Assembly (NCBI RefSeq): GCF_001282625.1
Contig: NZ_CTEJ01000001.1
Span: forward strand, 1,054,001 to 1,118,000
From: Lascolabacillus massiliensis
GTDB taxonomy: Bacteria > Bacteroidota > Bacteroidia > Bacteroidales > Dysgonomonadaceae
Length of the DNA stretch: 64,000 nt
Reading direction: 5' to 3'
A program made the position numbers and the translations under genes. Of the stretch, positions 1 through 10,573 are shown piece by piece. Positions within the stretch are counted from its first letter, which is position 1; each line of letters opens with the position of its first letter. Below the pieces are notes generated by a model. The model saw only the letters and a list, made by a program, of their open reading frames with translations. It was not told where the DNA came from and did not search any database.

Positions 1-44
1 TTGCCACGGTAAATAAGTTATCTGTAAAGTACTAAAATAGCGTG

Positions 45-74
45 ACAGGGGTTAAAATAACCCCTGTTTTTTTT
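45..74 (+). terminator. Rho-independent terminator of the gene upstream of the window
   Basis: A perfect 10-bp stem (45-54 with 58-67, loop AAA, GGGG/CCCC core) runs straight into a T tract on the + strand. It would end a + strand gene lying left of the window and separates it from gyrA. Confidence 0.85.
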
Positions 75-103
75 GTTAAAATCAAAGAAAAGTAGTACTT
101 TAG
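72..103 (+). promoter_or_regulatory. Probable gyrA promoter
   Basis: TTTG at 72-75, 20 nt, then TACTTTAG at 96-103. This matches the Bacteroidetes -33/-7 consensus (TTTG, TAnnTTTG) except for one base in the -7 box. Predicted start is near 110, leaving a leader of about 85 nt before gyrA. It overlaps the T tract of the preceding terminator. Confidence 0.55.
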
Positions 104-194
104 TCTGGTTAAAAAAAAGGTATCTGAAATTAGTTATTCAGATGAAATATAACTACATAAAGTTTTTTTCTAGAACGAAAAATCACATTCAAAT

Positions 195-2801
195 ATGATT
201 GATCAGGAAGATAGAATCATCAAGATTAATATCGAAGATGAAATGAAATCATCGTACATCGATTACTCGATGTCAGTGATTGTGTCTCGTGCATTGCCGG
301 ATGTAAGAGATGGTTTTAAACCGGTACACAGACGAATACTATTTGGAATGTCAGGACTTGGAAATACTCCTGATAAACCGCATAAAAAATCAGCAAGAAT
401 TGTGGGTGAGGTATTGGGTAAATATCACCCTCATGGTGACTCATCTGTATATTTCGCTATGGTGCGTCTGGCCCAGGAGTGGAATATGCGTTATACACTG
501 ATAGACGGACAGGGTAACATGGGTAGTGTTGACGGAGATAGTCCTGCTGCTATGCGATATACTGAAGCAAGATTAAATAGGCTTGCTGAAGAGATGTTGC
601 GTGATATTGACAAAGATACAGTTGATTTTCAGCTCAACTTTGATGATACTTTGTCAGAACCCACAGTATTACCATCCAGAATACCTAATTTGCTGATCAA
701 CGGATCTTCAGGTATTGCTGTTGGTATGGCTACTAATATGGCCCCTCACAACCTTACAGAATGTATTAACGGTATTATTGCATATATAGACAACAGAGAT
801 ATAGACATAAAGGGTTTGATGAAATATATCAAAGCCCCTGATTTCCCTACCGGTGCCTATATTTATGGGTATAAGGGTGTTGAAGATGCATTTGAGACTG
901 GTAGAGGACGTGTTGTCATGCGCGGTAAAGCAGATATTGAATCTGGTAAGACACATGATAAAATAGTTATTACAGAAATTCCATATCTGGTAAACAAAGC
1001 AGCACTAATTAAGAATATAGCTGACCTTGTTGCAGATAAAAAGATTGAAGGAATTTCTAATGTTAATGACGAGTCTGACAGGCGTGGAATGCGAATTGTT
1101 GTTGACATCAAACGTGATGGTAATGCAAATGTAGTATTAAACAAACTATATAAGTTTACTGCTCTTGAATCTTCATTTAGTGTAAATAATATTGCTCTGG
1201 TAAATGGCAAACCTGAACTGTTGAATCTTAAGCAGTTGATCTCATATTTTGTTGATCATCGTCATGATGTTGTCACACGTCGCACTCAATTTGAATTACG
1301 TAAAGCAGAAGAGAGAGCTCATATATTAGAAGGATTAATTATTGCTTCAGATAATATTGATGAAGTAATATCAATTATTCGTAGTTCTTCTAGTCCTCAA
1401 ACAGCAATTCAAAGTTTGATGGAGAGGTTTGAACTTTCTGAAATTCAAGCTCGTGCAATTGTTGAAATGAGGTTAAGACAGTTGACTGGCTTAGAACAGG
1501 ATAAACTACGTTCTGAATATGAAGAGATACAAAAACTGATAGCCCGTTTAAATGAAATCCTTAATAATGAGGATGTTCTGATGCAGGTTATTAAAGATGA
1601 ACTGATTGAAATCCGTGAGAAATATGGCGATGAGCGTCGTTCTGAAATAATTTTCTCTGCAGAGGAGATGAGCATGGAGGATTTTTATTCTGATGATGAA
1701 ATGATCATTACTATTTCACACCTGGGATATATTAAACGTACACCACTTGCTGAATTTCATACTCAAAACCGAGGAGGAGTAGGGGCTAAAGGCACAGATA
1801 CCCGAGAAGAGGACTTTGTTGAATATATTTACCCGGCTACAATGCATAATTATATGCTTCTGTTTACCAAAAAGGGTAAATGTTATTGGTTACATGTATA
1901 TGAAATACCTGAAGGAACTAAAAATTCTAAAGGTCGTGCAATTCAGAATCTTCTTAATATTGACCCTGATGACTCTGTAACAGCTTTTGTGAGAGTAGAT
2001 AATCTTACTGATGAAGAATATATCAATTCGAACTATTTGATATTCTGTACAGAACAAGGTATTATTAAGAAAACTCAGCTTGAAGCTTATTCGAGACCGC
2101 GTCAGAATGGAGTTAATGCAATTACCATTAAAGAAGGAGACCAAGTAATTTCGGTAAGATTAACTAATGGTAATCAGCATATTATACTTGCAAATAGAAA
2201 TGGTCGTGCTATCCGTTTTGATGAGAATGATGTTAGACCAATGGGAAGAACTGCTACCGGTGTTAAAGGTATGACTCTTGACGAGGATGGTGAGGATATC
2301 GTAATTGGAATGATTTGCATGAGTCCTCAATCAGAAAATTCTATACTGGTTGTTTCTGAACAGGGTTATGGTAAAAGGACTAAGCTAAATGATGAAGACG
2401 GAGAACCGATATATCGTATAACCCGTAGGGGAGGTAAAGGTGTTAAAACATTGAATATTACTGAAAAGACGGGAAAACTTGTTGCAATCAAAAGTGTTAC
2501 AGAAGACAACGATTTAATGATTATTAACAAGTCGGGTATAACAATACGTATGAATATTTCCGATATTCGCATCATGGGACGCGCTACTCAGGGTGTTCGT
2601 CTGATAAATTTGGAGAAAAGAAACGATCAGATAGCATCAGTATGTAAGGTGGACTCAGAAGATACCGATGATGAAATAGTGGAACTCGATAAAAAGGAAG
2701 AAATAGAAACATTTGATGTTCAGTATCAGGACGTAGATGTGGAAGTGGATGATGACCAGGAACCTTTAGAAGATCAGGATCTTGATAATGACCTTGAATA
2801 A
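195..2801 (+). CDS. gyrA: DNA gyrase subunit A
   Basis: A subunit of the A2B2 type II topoisomerase that introduces negative supercoils using ATP. The N-terminal breakage-reunion domain carries the catalytic Tyr122 in AAMRYTEAR, at the same number as in E. coli. The quinolone pocket reads HGDSSVYF at 80-87, so Ser83 is wild-type and residue 87 is Phe where enterobacteria have Asp; from memory Phe is normal in Bacteroidales GyrA. The C-terminal DNA-wrapping propeller has a first-blade box QNRGGVG near 525 and a second TRRGGKG near 742. The last 45 or so residues are strongly acidic. At 868 aa it is a normal length. It starts at the only ATG in front of the conserved [20 protein letters not shown] region. 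Confidence 0.98.
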   Translation: MIDQEDRIIKINIEDEMKSSYIDYSMSVIVSRALPDVRDGFKPVHRRILFGMSGLGNTPDKPHKKSARIVGEVLGKYHPHGDSSVYFAMVRLAQEWNMRYTLIDGQGNMGSVDGDSPAAMRYTEARLNRLAEEMLRDIDKDTVDFQLNFDDTLSEPTVLPSRIPNLLINGSSGIAVGMATNMAPHNLTECINGIIAYIDNRDIDIKGLMKYIKAPDFPTGAYIYGYKGVEDAFETGRGRVVMRGKADIESGKTHDKIVITEIPYLVNKAALIKNIADLVADKKIEGISNVNDESDRRGMRIVVDIKRDGNANVVLNKLYKFTALESSFSVNNIALVNGKPELLNLKQLISYFVDHRHDVVTRRTQFELRKAEERAHILEGLIIASDNIDEVISIIRSSSSPQTAIQSLMERFELSEIQARAIVEMRLRQLTGLEQDKLRSEYEEIQKLIARLNEILNNEDVLMQVIKDELIEIREKYGDERRSEIIFSAEEMSMEDFYSDDEMIITISHLGYIKRTPLAEFHTQNRGGVGAKGTDTREEDFVEYIYPATMHNYMLLFTKKGKCYWLHVYEIPEGTKNSKGRAIQNLLNIDPDDSVTAFVRVDNLTDEEYINSNYLIFCTEQGIIKKTQLEAYSRPRQNGVNAITIKEGDQVISVRLTNGNQHIILANRNGRAIRFDENDVRPMGRTATGVKGMTLDEDGEDIVIGMICMSPQSENSILVVSEQGYGKRTKLNDEDGEPIYRITRRGGKGVKTLNITEKTGKLVAIKSVTEDNDLMIINKSGITIRMNISDIRIMGRATQGVRLINLEKRNDQIASVCKVDSEDTDDEIVELDKKEEIETFDVQYQDVDVEVDDDQEPLEDQDLDNDLE

Positions 2802-2909
2802 TGAGTTTTTTAATCAGTAAAATGATTCAAATTAAACTTTTTGATTTTTATCAGTCAAATTCAACAAGTAAACAAATAAGAAAATAATTTTATTTCAAAC
2901 ACAAAAAAT

Positions 2910-4193
2910 ATGAATGTAATGAGAAAAATCCTATTCCTTACAATTATTACCTTTATTTCTGCGGGCTCATTACTCGCACAAAAATCTGCACTTAGAGATT
3001 CAAAGAGATCATTAGGTCGCGACGATTTTAACGAAGCAAGAACTCTCATTCAACAGGCTGCACAGAATCCTGAAACATCTAATGATCCTGAAACCTGGAA
3101 AATCATGGGGGATATAGGTAATAAAGTATTTGACAACGAAAGAACTAAAGCAATGCTTGGTCAGGGTGCAAATGATAAAGTGATGTATGATGGACTTATG
3201 GAGTCATATGCTCCTTATCTGAAAGCAGATTCATTAGCTCAGCTTCCTGATGAAAAAGGAAGAGTAAGAAACAGAGTAAGAGGAGATATAGCATCTATTT
3301 TGCAGGCTAATCATCCTTTTTATATTAATGGTGGAGTCTACTATAACGATCAAGGTAATTATTCTAAGGCAGCTGATTTCTTTGAAGTATACTGGAATAT
3401 CCCAACATTACCATTGTTTGAAAAGCCAGAATCAACTTTCTCATTGGACAGCACATATCAAACAATTAAATATTATGCTATCATCACAGCTATTCAGGCT
3501 GAACAGCATGAAAGAGCGTTAGCAATGCTTAAACGTGCTACTTCAGAGCCATTCATTGAAAATAGTTCATACCAGGAAAGTGATTTATATGAACTTATGG
3601 CAAGTGAGTATATTAATCTGGGTGATTCTGCTAAATATTTAGAAACACTTTATGTAGGTGCAGAAAAATTTCCAAAAAGCAAATATTTTATTCCTAACTT
3701 GGTAAATGTGTTCATTCGCGATGGACAAACTGACAAGGCTATAGAATACCTTGAACAAGCTATAGCAAATGACCCTTCTAATGCATGTGATTTAAATAGC
3801 GTGAAGGGTGCATTATTAGCAGAAAGAGGTGATTATGAAGGTGCTGAAGCTGAATACAATAAAGCGCTATCACAGGATCCGAACTGCGAAAGAGCTCTTG
3901 AAGCTTTAGCTGTAAACTATATTCTGCAAGCACAAAACATAAAGGAAGCTTCAATTCAAATTACTGACAGACAGCAGCAAGTTGCTAATGATGAAAAAGC
4001 TGTTAAATTATATCAAGCATCATTAGTTCCACTAGAAAAATATGCAGAATTGCTTAAATCAAGAAATGCTAACGAATCTGAAAAGCAATCTGCATTACTG
4101 AAACTTAGAAATGTTTACTACAATCTAAGTAATATGGGAATTGATAAATCGAAAGAGATGGAAGCAGTTGAAAAAGAACTTAATCTCAACTAA
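2910..4193 (+). CDS. Secreted tetratricopeptide-repeat protein
   Basis: 427 aa with a signal peptide (hydrophobic FLTIITFISAGSLL, cleavage after LAQ near residue 23), so it is periplasmic or outer-membrane associated. TPR-like helical pairs are clearest at about residues 255-330 (AIEYLEQAIANDP, GDYEGAEAEYNKALSQDP). Two cysteines lie in the TPR region. It follows gyrA by 108 nt without a terminator, so read-through is possible; its own terminator follows. I recall TPR proteins next to gyrA in other Bacteroidetes, but no function is known to me. The start could be Met1 (2910) or Met4 (2919). It is probably a scaffold for protein-protein contacts in the envelope; partners cannot be inferred. Confidence 0.85.
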   Translation: MNVMRKILFLTIITFISAGSLLAQKSALRDSKRSLGRDDFNEARTLIQQAAQNPETSNDPETWKIMGDIGNKVFDNERTKAMLGQGANDKVMYDGLMESYAPYLKADSLAQLPDEKGRVRNRVRGDIASILQANHPFYINGGVYYNDQGNYSKAADFFEVYWNIPTLPLFEKPESTFSLDSTYQTIKYYAIITAIQAEQHERALAMLKRATSEPFIENSSYQESDLYELMASEYINLGDSAKYLETLYVGAEKFPKSKYFIPNLVNVFIRDGQTDKAIEYLEQAIANDPSNACDLNSVKGALLAERGDYEGAEAEYNKALSQDPNCERALEALAVNYILQAQNIKEASIQITDRQQQVANDEKAVKLYQASLVPLEKYAELLKSRNANESEKQSALLKLRNVYYNLSNMGIDKSKEMEAVEKELNLN

Positions 4194-4218
4194 TTCATTT
4201 TTTCTCATGAAATAATAG

Positions 4219-4257
4219 AGTGGCATCGTTTTAAAAGCGGTGCCACTTTTTTCTTTA
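4219..4257 (+). terminator. Terminator after the TPR gene
   Basis: AGTGGCATCG (4219-4228) pairs with CGGTGCCACT (4238-4247) with one G.T pair, and the loop can extend the stem through TTTT/AAAA. A T-rich tail follows to 4257. Confidence 0.8.
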
Positions 4258-4394
4258 TATTGATTTTGATTTAAAACATTCTATTAAACATAATAGGTAT
4301 TATATTAATTTACTATACAATATTTATCCAAGTAAAAATTAGTATCTAGAATTACTTCAACAATTAATTGAATGTTCGTCTCATACATTTTTAG

Positions 4395-4402
4395 TACTTT
4401 TG
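4395..4402 (+). promoter_or_regulatory. Possible -7 box for purM-prfA
   Basis: TACTTTTG matches TAnnTTTG 31 nt before the purM ATG. No TTTG lies at the ideal distance upstream (the nearest TTG, 4368-4370, is 24 nt away), so this is only a partial promoter match. Confidence 0.4.
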
Positions 4403-4432
4403 TATTTCAAAATTTAGAGAATAAAAAAACCA

Positions 4433-5608
4433 ATGGCAAATAATCAACGATATAACCGACGCGGTGTTTCAGCATCGAAGGAAGATGTGCATAATGCTAT
4501 TAAGAATATTGACAAGGGATTATATCCTAAAGCATTCTGTAAAATTATTCCTGATTATCTCGCGAATGATCCTGAATATTGCAATATAATGCATGCTGAC
4601 GGTGCAGGGACAAAATCTTCACTCGCTTACCTTTACTGGCGTGAAACTGGTGATATGTCTGTATGGAAAGGTATTGCTCAGGATGCTTTAATAATGAACG
4701 TTGATGATCTTTTATGTGTTGGTGCCACAGATAACATACTGGTATCATCAACAATTGGAAGAAATAAAAATTTGATTCCCGGAGAGGTTATCTCAGCCAT
4801 TATAAACGGAACAAATGAGCTTTGTGAAGAGTTGTCGGAATTAGGAGTAAGACTGTATCCAACTGGTGGTGAAACAGCAGATGTTGGAGATATTGTTCGT
4901 ACAATTATTGTTGACAGTACCGTTACATGCAGAATGAAGCGCTCAAATGTGATTGATAATGCAAATATTCAATCAGGTGATGTTATTGTAGGATTATCAT
5001 CAACCGGACAGTCTACGTATGAAAAAGAATATAATGGAGGTATGGGCAGTAACGGATTAACATCTGCCCGTCACGATGTGTTTGCCAACTATCTTGCTAC
5101 TAAGTATCCGGAGAGTTATGACAATTCTATACCTGAAGATCTGGTCTATTCAGGTAAAATGAATTTAACAGATAAAATTGAGAGTCTTGGTTTAGATGCA
5201 GGTAAACTGGTTTTATCCCCTACTCGTACCTACTCCCCTATTATATCACTCATATTGAATGAGTTAAGAGGTTGCATACATGGTATGATCCACTGTTCAG
5301 GTGGAGCACAAACTAAAATTATGCATTTCCTAGGTGAAGGACTCAAAGTGGTAAAAAACAATATGTTCCCTACTCCACTGCTTTTTAATTTAATTCAGGA
5401 GCAATCTAAGACTGAGTGGGAAGAGATGTATAAAGTATTTAATATGGGCCACAGAATGGAGATTTATTTACCTGAACAGTATGCTAAAGAGGTTATAGAT
5501 ATTTCTCATTCATTTAACATTGACGCTCAAATTGTAGGCTATGTTGCTGAGTCTGATACCAGAGAACTGATCATAGAAAGTGAACACGGTAAATTTATTT
5601 ATTCATAA
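4433..5608 (+). CDS. purM: Phosphoribosylformylglycinamidine cyclo-ligase (AIR synthase), Bacteroidetes type
   Basis: Catalyses ATP-dependent ring closure of FGAM to aminoimidazole ribonucleotide in purine synthesis. It belongs to the AIRS/PurM-like ATP-binding family. The nucleotide/substrate motif [13 protein letters not shown] is at about 54-66, and [11 protein letters not shown] and PTGGETADV follow. At 391 aa it is longer than the roughly 345-aa enterobacterial enzyme, as is usual in Bacteroidetes. prfA starts 2 nt after its stop, which suggests co-transcription and coupling. The next gene but one, pyrF, is also a nucleotide-synthesis gene. Confidence 0.9.
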   Translation: MANNQRYNRRGVSASKEDVHNAIKNIDKGLYPKAFCKIIPDYLANDPEYCNIMHADGAGTKSSLAYLYWRETGDMSVWKGIAQDALIMNVDDLLCVGATDNILVSSTIGRNKNLIPGEVISAIINGTNELCEELSELGVRLYPTGGETADVGDIVRTIIVDSTVTCRMKRSNVIDNANIQSGDVIVGLSSTGQSTYEKEYNGGMGSNGLTSARHDVFANYLATKYPESYDNSIPEDLVYSGKMNLTDKIESLGLDAGKLVLSPTRTYSPIISLILNELRGCIHGMIHCSGGAQTKIMHFLGEGLKVVKNNMFPTPLLFNLIQEQSKTEWEEMYKVFNMGHRMEIYLPEQYAKEVIDISHSFNIDAQIVGYVAESDTRELIIESEHGKFIYS

Positions 5609-5609
5609 C

Positions 5610-6695
5610 ATGTCGGACAAATCATTACTAGATAAATTAGAACACTTAGTATCAAGATTCAAGGAAGTAGGTACTTTAATAACAGATCCGGAAGTTATTT
5701 CGGATATGGATCGATATGTAAAGCTTAATAAAGAATATAGTGATCTGCAAAAGATTGTTGATGTCAGAAATGAGTATAAGAATGCTTTAGACAGTATTGC
5801 TGAAGCTAAAAGTATACTAGAAAATGAGTCAGATTCAGATTTAAGACAACTTGCGAATGAGGAATTATTATTAAATAATGAGAAGCTGCCGAAACTTGAA
5901 GAACAGATAAAGATTCTGTTAATTCCGTCAGATCCTGAAGATTCCAAGAATGTTATAATGGAAATTCGTGCCGGTACAGGTGGTGATGAAGCCTCAATTT
6001 TTGCAGGTGACTTATATAAAATGTATACAAAATACTGTGAATCAAAAGGATGGAAAACCGAAGTAACAAGCTTTACAGAAGGAACCTCGGGTGGTTACAA
6101 GGAAATTATTTTCAAAGTTACAGGTGCAGATGTATATGGAACCTTAAAATATGAATCTGGAGTTCACAGAGTTCAGCGTGTACCGCAAACTGAAACCCAG
6201 GGAAGAGTTCACACTTCTGCTGCAACTGTTGCTGTACTACCTGAGGCAGAAGAGTTTGATATTGAACTGAACCCCGCAGATATCGATTTCCATACAGCCC
6301 GATCAAGTGGTGCCGGAGGTCAGAATGTAAATAAAGTGGAAACAAAAGTTCAGCTAACTCATAAGCCTTCCGGTATTGTTGTTGTATGTCAGCAGGCCCG
6401 TTCACAGCTCCAAAACAGAGAGTTAGCGATGCAAATGCTTCGTACTAAATTATATGATTTGGAACTTACTAAACGCCAGGGAGATATTGCATCTCGAAGA
6501 AAAACAATGGTATCAACAGGTGACCGATCGGCAAAAATACGTACCTATAATTATCCACAAGGCCGAATTACTGATCACCGTATTAACTATACCATATACA
6601 ACCTATCAGCTTTCATGGATGGAGATATTCAGGATGTTATTGATAACCTGATGGTAAGTGAAAATGCCGAAAGAATGAAAGAGGCAGATCTATAA
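5610..6695 (+). CDS. prfA: Peptide chain release factor 1
   Basis: Recognises UAA and UAG and triggers peptide release. The GGQ motif is at residues 236-238 ([14 protein letters not shown]). The stop-codon tripeptide region reads [15 protein letters not shown], i.e. PQT where E. coli has PAT. An in-frame ATG at 5580 lies inside purM; I choose the ATG at 5610, one base after the purM stop region, because it begins [13 protein letters not shown] and gives 361 aa, the normal RF1 length. RF1 rather than RF2 is supported by the absence of an SPF motif and of a programmed frameshift. Confidence 0.95.
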   Translation: MSDKSLLDKLEHLVSRFKEVGTLITDPEVISDMDRYVKLNKEYSDLQKIVDVRNEYKNALDSIAEAKSILENESDSDLRQLANEELLLNNEKLPKLEEQIKILLIPSDPEDSKNVIMEIRAGTGGDEASIFAGDLYKMYTKYCESKGWKTEVTSFTEGTSGGYKEIIFKVTGADVYGTLKYESGVHRVQRVPQTETQGRVHTSAATVAVLPEAEEFDIELNPADIDFHTARSSGAGGQNVNKVETKVQLTHKPSGIVVVCQQARSQLQNRELAMQMLRTKLYDLELTKRQGDIASRRKTMVSTGDRSAKIRTYNYPQGRITDHRINYTIYNLSAFMDGDIQDVIDNLMVSENAERMKEADL

Positions 6696-6749
6696 TTTTA
6701 ATCCACTATTTATACTATTATTAAGGGCTATCTACAAAAAAGAAATAAA

Positions 6750-7574
6750 ATGACTAAACAAGATATTTTTAATCAGATAAAAAAGAAACAATCATTTCTG
6801 TGTGTTGGTCTGGATACCGACTTAACTAAAATACCACAATATCTGCTTGAAAATGAAGATCCAATATACACTTTCAACAGGGCAATAATTGATGCTACAG
6901 CTCCCTATTGCGTAGCTTTTAAACCTAACCTCGCATTTTATGAGAGCGAGGGTATTAATGGTTGGTTAGCATTCAGTAAAACAGTTGCATATATTCGTCA
7001 AAGATACCCTGAAATGTTCATAATAGCTGATGCTAAACGAGGAGATATAGGAAATACTAGTGAGATGTATGCGGCTACATTTTTTAATGAAATGGATCTG
7101 GATGCTGTAACAGTGGCTCCTTATATGGGTGAAGACAGTGTAAAACCATTCTTAGGTTATAGAGACAAATGGGTGATTTTATTGGCTCTTACAAGTAATC
7201 GTGGATCGCATGACTTCCAGTTTACAAAAGATGAAAATGGTGAACGACTTTTTGAGAAAGTACTAAAAGTTTCAAAAGAATGGGCAACAGAAGATCAAAT
7301 GATGTATGTTGTTGGTGCAACCCAGGGTAAATTATTTGAAGATGTTAGAAAAATAGTTCCTGATCATTTTATTTTAGTTCCGGGTGTTGGTGCTCAGGGA
7401 GGTTCGTTAGAGGAAGTTTGTCAATATGGGATGAATAAGAGCTGTGGCCTTTTGGTAAACTCTTCCAGAGGAATAATTTATGCAGATAATAGTGAAGATT
7501 TTGCTCTTTCTGCAGGTAAAGAAGCCAGAAAGATACAATTGGAAATGAAAGCTTTATTAGAAATATATCTTTAA
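6750..7574 (+). CDS. pyrF: Orotidine 5'-phosphate decarboxylase, type 2
   Basis: Converts OMP to UMP, the last step of UMP synthesis. The catalytic Asp-x-Lys-x-x-x-Asp signature is in [13 protein letters not shown] (D94, K96, D99). The length (274 aa) and the [14 protein letters not shown] start are typical of the longer type 2 subfamily. It lies 54 nt after prfA with no recognisable promoter between, so it is likely part of a purM-prfA-pyrF transcript. Confidence 0.93.
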   Translation: MTKQDIFNQIKKKQSFLCVGLDTDLTKIPQYLLENEDPIYTFNRAIIDATAPYCVAFKPNLAFYESEGINGWLAFSKTVAYIRQRYPEMFIIADAKRGDIGNTSEMYAATFFNEMDLDAVTVAPYMGEDSVKPFLGYRDKWVILLALTSNRGSHDFQFTKDENGERLFEKVLKVSKEWATEDQMMYVVGATQGKLFEDVRKIVPDHFILVPGVGAQGGSLEEVCQYGMNKSCGLLVNSSRGIIYADNSEDFALSAGKEARKIQLEMKALLEIYL

Positions 7575-7660
7575 TAGATAATACTTTTTAATATTACGAT
7601 ACAACTTTTTTCTGTTATATTCAGTTATATAAATAGTATTTCAAATAAAAATTATTATTT

Positions 7661-8098
7661 ATGAAAAAAAGTATATCAAAAAATCATGTAAATGAAAAGA
7701 TAGTTCGTATCGTAGCCGGTCAGGTTGTTTTAATTACCATATTACTGTTGCTTACAGAGTGGAGAATACTTGCTTATTTTTTAATTATTGATTTTGCATT
7801 ACGTGCATTTACAACAATACCTTCACTGTTAGCTTTAAATGCAAAAGGTATTTCAAGAACATTCAATTTAACACCCAAACCTATTTTTGCACCTCCTAAG
7901 AAGTTTGCAGCTGCAATTGGATTCTTATTTACTGTAACAATAGCAGTACTACTATATATGGGTTTAATAACAGGAGCATATGTTGTAGGGGGTATATTAA
8001 TATTTTGTGCCGCACTTGAGGCTTTCTTAAATATCTGCATCGGTTGCTATGTATTTAATTGGTTAGTTGCACCATTTATAAAAACCAGAGGTGTATAA
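7661..8098 (+). CDS. DUF4395 membrane protein
   Basis: 145 aa with about four membrane helices (roughly 18-32, 36-52, 83-101, 105-122). The family's conserved cysteine pair is seen in CIGCY (C126, C129), next to a final hydrophobic stretch. A proline-rich loop (TPKPIFAPPKK) lies mid-protein. The family is uncharacterised; the CxxC pair suggests thiol chemistry, but this is inference. The gene ends 7 nt before the HD-domain gene, so the two are probably translated from one message. Confidence 0.75.
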   Translation: MKKSISKNHVNEKIVRIVAGQVVLITILLLLTEWRILAYFLIIDFALRAFTTIPSLLALNAKGISRTFNLTPKPIFAPPKKFAAAIGFLFTVTIAVLLYMGLITGAYVVGGILIFCAALEAFLNICIGCYVFNWLVAPFIKTRGV

Positions 8099-8105
8099 AA
8101 AAATA

Positions 8106-9323
8106 ATGAAACGAAAAATTATAAATGATCCTGTATTTGGATTTATAAATATCCCCGATGATTTTATTTACAATATAATTCAGCATCCTTATCTACAAAG
8201 ACTTAACCGAATAAAACAATTAGGACTTGCTGCATTTGTTTACCCGGGTGCTCAGCATACCAGGTTTCACCATTCAATAGGCGCAATGTTTTTAATGGAT
8301 GAAGCCTTGAAAACACTTAAGGAAAAAGGACATGAAATAACAGCAGATGAGTGGGATAGCTCGTTAGCTGCAATATTAATGCATGATATTGGACACGGAC
8401 CATTTTCTCATGTACTTGAACATGCCCTGGTTACAGATATTCATCATGAAACAATTTCTTACCTCATGATGGAGCAAATGAACAGAGAATTAGATGGTAA
8501 GCTAAAAACTGCCATAGATATCTTCACAGATAATTATCCGAAGAGATTTCTTCATCAGCTGGTAAGTGGTCAACTTGATGTTGACAGACTGGATTATCTG
8601 CGAAGAGATAGTTTTTTCACTGGTGTCGTAGAGGGTAATATTGGCTCAGCACGAATAATAAAGATGCTTGACATTAAAGACGATAAAATTGTAGTTGAAT
8701 CCAAAGGAATTAACTCAATAGAAAATTTTCTAATGTCACGACGTCTGATGTACTGGCAGGTATATTTACATAAGACAGCTATGGCAGCTGAGAAAATGCT
8801 AATTAATACGCTAAAAAGAGCACAGGAACTTTCAATTGATGGTGAAAAACTTTTTGCCTCACCTGCACTTTCATATTTTCTGTCAAAAAAAACCTATTTA
8901 GAAGATTTTGAGAATAATGGAGAAGGATTACGTAGATTTATAGAGCTTGATGATAATGATATATGGTCAGCTTTGAAAGTATGGACCAATCACAAGGATA
9001 CTGTTCTATCAATTCTAAGTAATGGAATGATCAATCGTAAGTTGTTTAAGATAGAGATAACAGAGAATGCAGTAGATGAAAATAGAATAGATTTGTTTTT
9101 GGATAAATTTGTAAAAAGATACTCTCTGTCTCCCCATGAAGCATCATACTTTATTAGTTCAGATATCATAACAACAGATATGTATAATGAGAAAGATGAT
9201 AGTATTGATATACTATACAAAGATGGAACAATAAAGGATATATCAAAAGCTTCGGATATGTTGAATATAGAACTACTTTCAAAAAAAGTAGTAAAGCACT
9301 ATTTTGCTTATTTAAGGGACTAA
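8106..9323 (+). CDS. HD-domain phosphohydrolase (dGTPase/SAMHD1-like)
   Basis: Metal-dependent phosphohydrolase of the HD superfamily, probably acting on nucleotides. Visible motifs are HTRFHHSIG (51-59), HDIGHGPFSH (93-102), HHETISY (113-119) and DVDRLDYLRRD (158-168), which supply the metal-binding His and Asp residues. The GTG at 8091 lies inside the preceding gene; the ATG at 8106 starts MKRKIINDPVFGFINI, the conserved N-terminus of this family, and gives 405 aa. No signal peptide, so it is cytoplasmic. The substrate cannot be read from sequence. It converges on the next gene with only 31 nt between them. Confidence 0.85.
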   Translation: MKRKIINDPVFGFINIPDDFIYNIIQHPYLQRLNRIKQLGLAAFVYPGAQHTRFHHSIGAMFLMDEALKTLKEKGHEITADEWDSSLAAILMHDIGHGPFSHVLEHALVTDIHHETISYLMMEQMNRELDGKLKTAIDIFTDNYPKRFLHQLVSGQLDVDRLDYLRRDSFFTGVVEGNIGSARIIKMLDIKDDKIVVESKGINSIENFLMSRRLMYWQVYLHKTAMAAEKMLINTLKRAQELSIDGEKLFASPALSYFLSKKTYLEDFENNGEGLRRFIELDDNDIWSALKVWTNHKDTVLSILSNGMINRKLFKIEITENAVDENRIDLFLDKFVKRYSLSPHEASYFISSDIITTDMYNEKDDSIDILYKDGTIKDISKASDMLNIELLSKKVVKHYFAYLRD

Positions 9324-9354
9324 GTATAGATGCAGAATATATATGTATTAAACA

Positions 9355-9840
9355 CTATTCTGATTGATCTTTTGGTTTATCCTGAGCTGTAGGTACAAAA
9401 AACCATACTACAACAGCACCTACCAGACCTAATGACAAAATGACCATTCTTAATGTAATATCTTTAATGACAATAAAAGATGAAAACATAACCATTGAGG
9501 TCATAAATATTATAATACCTATTTTACCTTTTCTGGTTACACCTTTCCTTTTGTGATAGTTCCTTATACGTGAACCTAATATCTTATTATTTAAAAGCCA
9601 GTTGTAAAGTCTGTCTGAACTCTTTGCATACAAATAAGCAGACAGTAAAGCAAAAGGAGTTGTTGGAAGTCCCGGAACAATTATGCCAATAATAGCAAGA
9701 GCAAGTGATAAGGTTCCTCCAATTATATAAAGGCTTCTAATAATGCGACTCTTTTTTATCTGTGATTCTAACTTTTTCTCAGAAATTGCAACACTTACTT
9801 CAATAGAGTTAGATTTATTTTCGATTTTATTTTTATTCAT
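9355..9840 (-). CDS. DUF454 (YbaN-like) inner-membrane protein
   Basis: 161 aa. The family signature is clear: GTLSLALAIIGIIVPGLPTTPF followed by AKSSDRLYNWLLNNK and RNYHKRKGV. Three to four membrane helices. Function unknown in the family. An upstream ATG (9867) would overlap the -7 box of its promoter, so the ATG at 9840 is preferred. It is divergent from the phosphatase gene, with separate back-to-back promoters in the gap. Confidence 0.85.
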   Translation of the reverse strand: MNKNKIENKSNSIEVSVAISEKKLESQIKKSRIIRSLYIIGGTLSLALAIIGIIVPGLPTTPFALLSAYLYAKSSDRLYNWLLNNKILGSRIRNYHKRKGVTRKGKIGIIIFMTSMVMFSSFIVIKDITLRMVILSLGLVGAVVVWFFVPTAQDKPKDQSE

Positions 9841-9864
9841 CTTGAAACTGTGAAGTTTATGATA

Positions 9865-9894
9865 CAAAGATAGCTATTTATTCAATTCTTACAA
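9865..9894 (-). promoter_or_regulatory. Promoter of the DUF454 gene
   Basis: On the minus strand TTG (9894-9892), 19 nt, TATCTTTG (9872-9865) match the Bacteroidetes consensus. Predicted start is near 9858, giving a leader of about 18 nt to the ATG at 9840. Confidence 0.65.
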
Positions 9895-9920
9895 TTCTGA
9901 TGTCAATAGCTTTAATTAAA

Positions 9921-9952
9921 TTTGGGAGCTTCGTAGATAACTATTATCTTTG
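9921..9952 (+). promoter_or_regulatory. Promoter of the low-molecular-weight phosphatase gene
   Basis: TTTG (9921-9924), 20 nt, TATCTTTG (9945-9952): a full match to the Bacteroidetes consensus. It lies downstream of the in-frame ATG at 9900, so that codon cannot be used from this promoter; it sets the start at 9990. Confidence 0.7.
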
Positions 9953-9989
9953 TATAATTGTTAAGGTTATAAAAACTCCATTAAAGCTT

Positions 9990-10484
9990 ATGGATTCAAC
10001 ACTAAAAAATAAGAAAACCCGTTTACTTTTTGTTTGTCTCGGTAATATTTGTCGCTCACCAGCCGCTGAGGGTATTATGCAAACATTAGTAAATAAAAAT
10101 GGACTTCATGACATCATAGAAGTTGATTCTGCAGGTACCTCCGGATGGCATGAGGGGGATTTGCCTGATGAGCGTATGCGTGCCCACGGGGAAAGAAGAG
10201 GATATGATATTAGTAGCCTTGCAAGGAAATTCAGAAAATCTGATTTCGATAACTTTGACTATATAATTGTAATGGACGATAATAACTACAACAATGTAAA
10301 GTCATTGGCAAGTAATAAACTGCAAGAAGATAAAATAAAGAAAATGACAGACTTTTTAATTCAATATAAAAATCACGATGAAATCCCAGATCCATACTAT
10401 GGTGGAGCTACTGGATTCGAACTAGTGCTTGATTTATTGGAGGATGCATGTGAAGGTCTGATGCATAAAATAATTAATTCATAA
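9990..10484 (+). CDS. Low-molecular-weight protein-tyrosine phosphatase
   Basis: Cytoplasmic cysteine phosphatase of the LMW-PTP family, 164 aa. The P-loop CLGNICRS has the nucleophile C16 and the phosphate-binding R22; the general-acid loop is DPYYGG with D134. The substrate could be a phosphotyrosine protein or another phospho-compound; no tyrosine kinase lies nearby. The start at 9990 is chosen because it follows the promoter and gives the usual family length; the longer frame from 9900 would add an unrelated 30-residue leader. Confidence 0.9.
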   Translation: MDSTLKNKKTRLLFVCLGNICRSPAAEGIMQTLVNKNGLHDIIEVDSAGTSGWHEGDLPDERMRAHGERRGYDISSLARKFRKSDFDNFDYIIVMDDNNYNNVKSLASNKLQEDKIKKMTDFLIQYKNHDEIPDPYYGGATGFELVLDLLEDACEGLMHKIINS

Positions 10485-10522
10485 TAAATTTATCCATACT
10501 TTTATTTCGATAAGATATAATA

Positions 10523-10558
10523 AAAAAACGGTTGAATTAAAAAATTCAACCGTTTTTT
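10523..10558. terminator. Bidirectional terminator
   Basis: A perfect 16-bp stem (10523-10538 with 10543-10558), loop AAAA, with A6 on one side and T6 on the other. It serves the phosphatase gene (+) and the DUF4332 gene (-), which converge here. Confidence 0.9.
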
Positions 10559-10573
10559 GTTAACCTAAACTTT

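Noticed and set aside
80-87. Possible quinolone-resistance substitution in GyrA (Phe at residue 87; these numbers are residues, DNA about 432-456)
   Set aside because: Phe at this place is, as far as I recall, the normal residue in Bacteroidales, and Ser83 is wild-type.
863-1210. 115-codon antisense frame inside gyrA
   Set aside because: It lies wholly within a strongly conserved gene and has no promoter box or family resemblance; same for the other long antisense frames such as those at 5603-5947 and 28893-29279.
9900-9989. N-terminal extension of the phosphatase from ATG 9900
   Set aside because: A consensus promoter lies inside it, and the extension has no family match.
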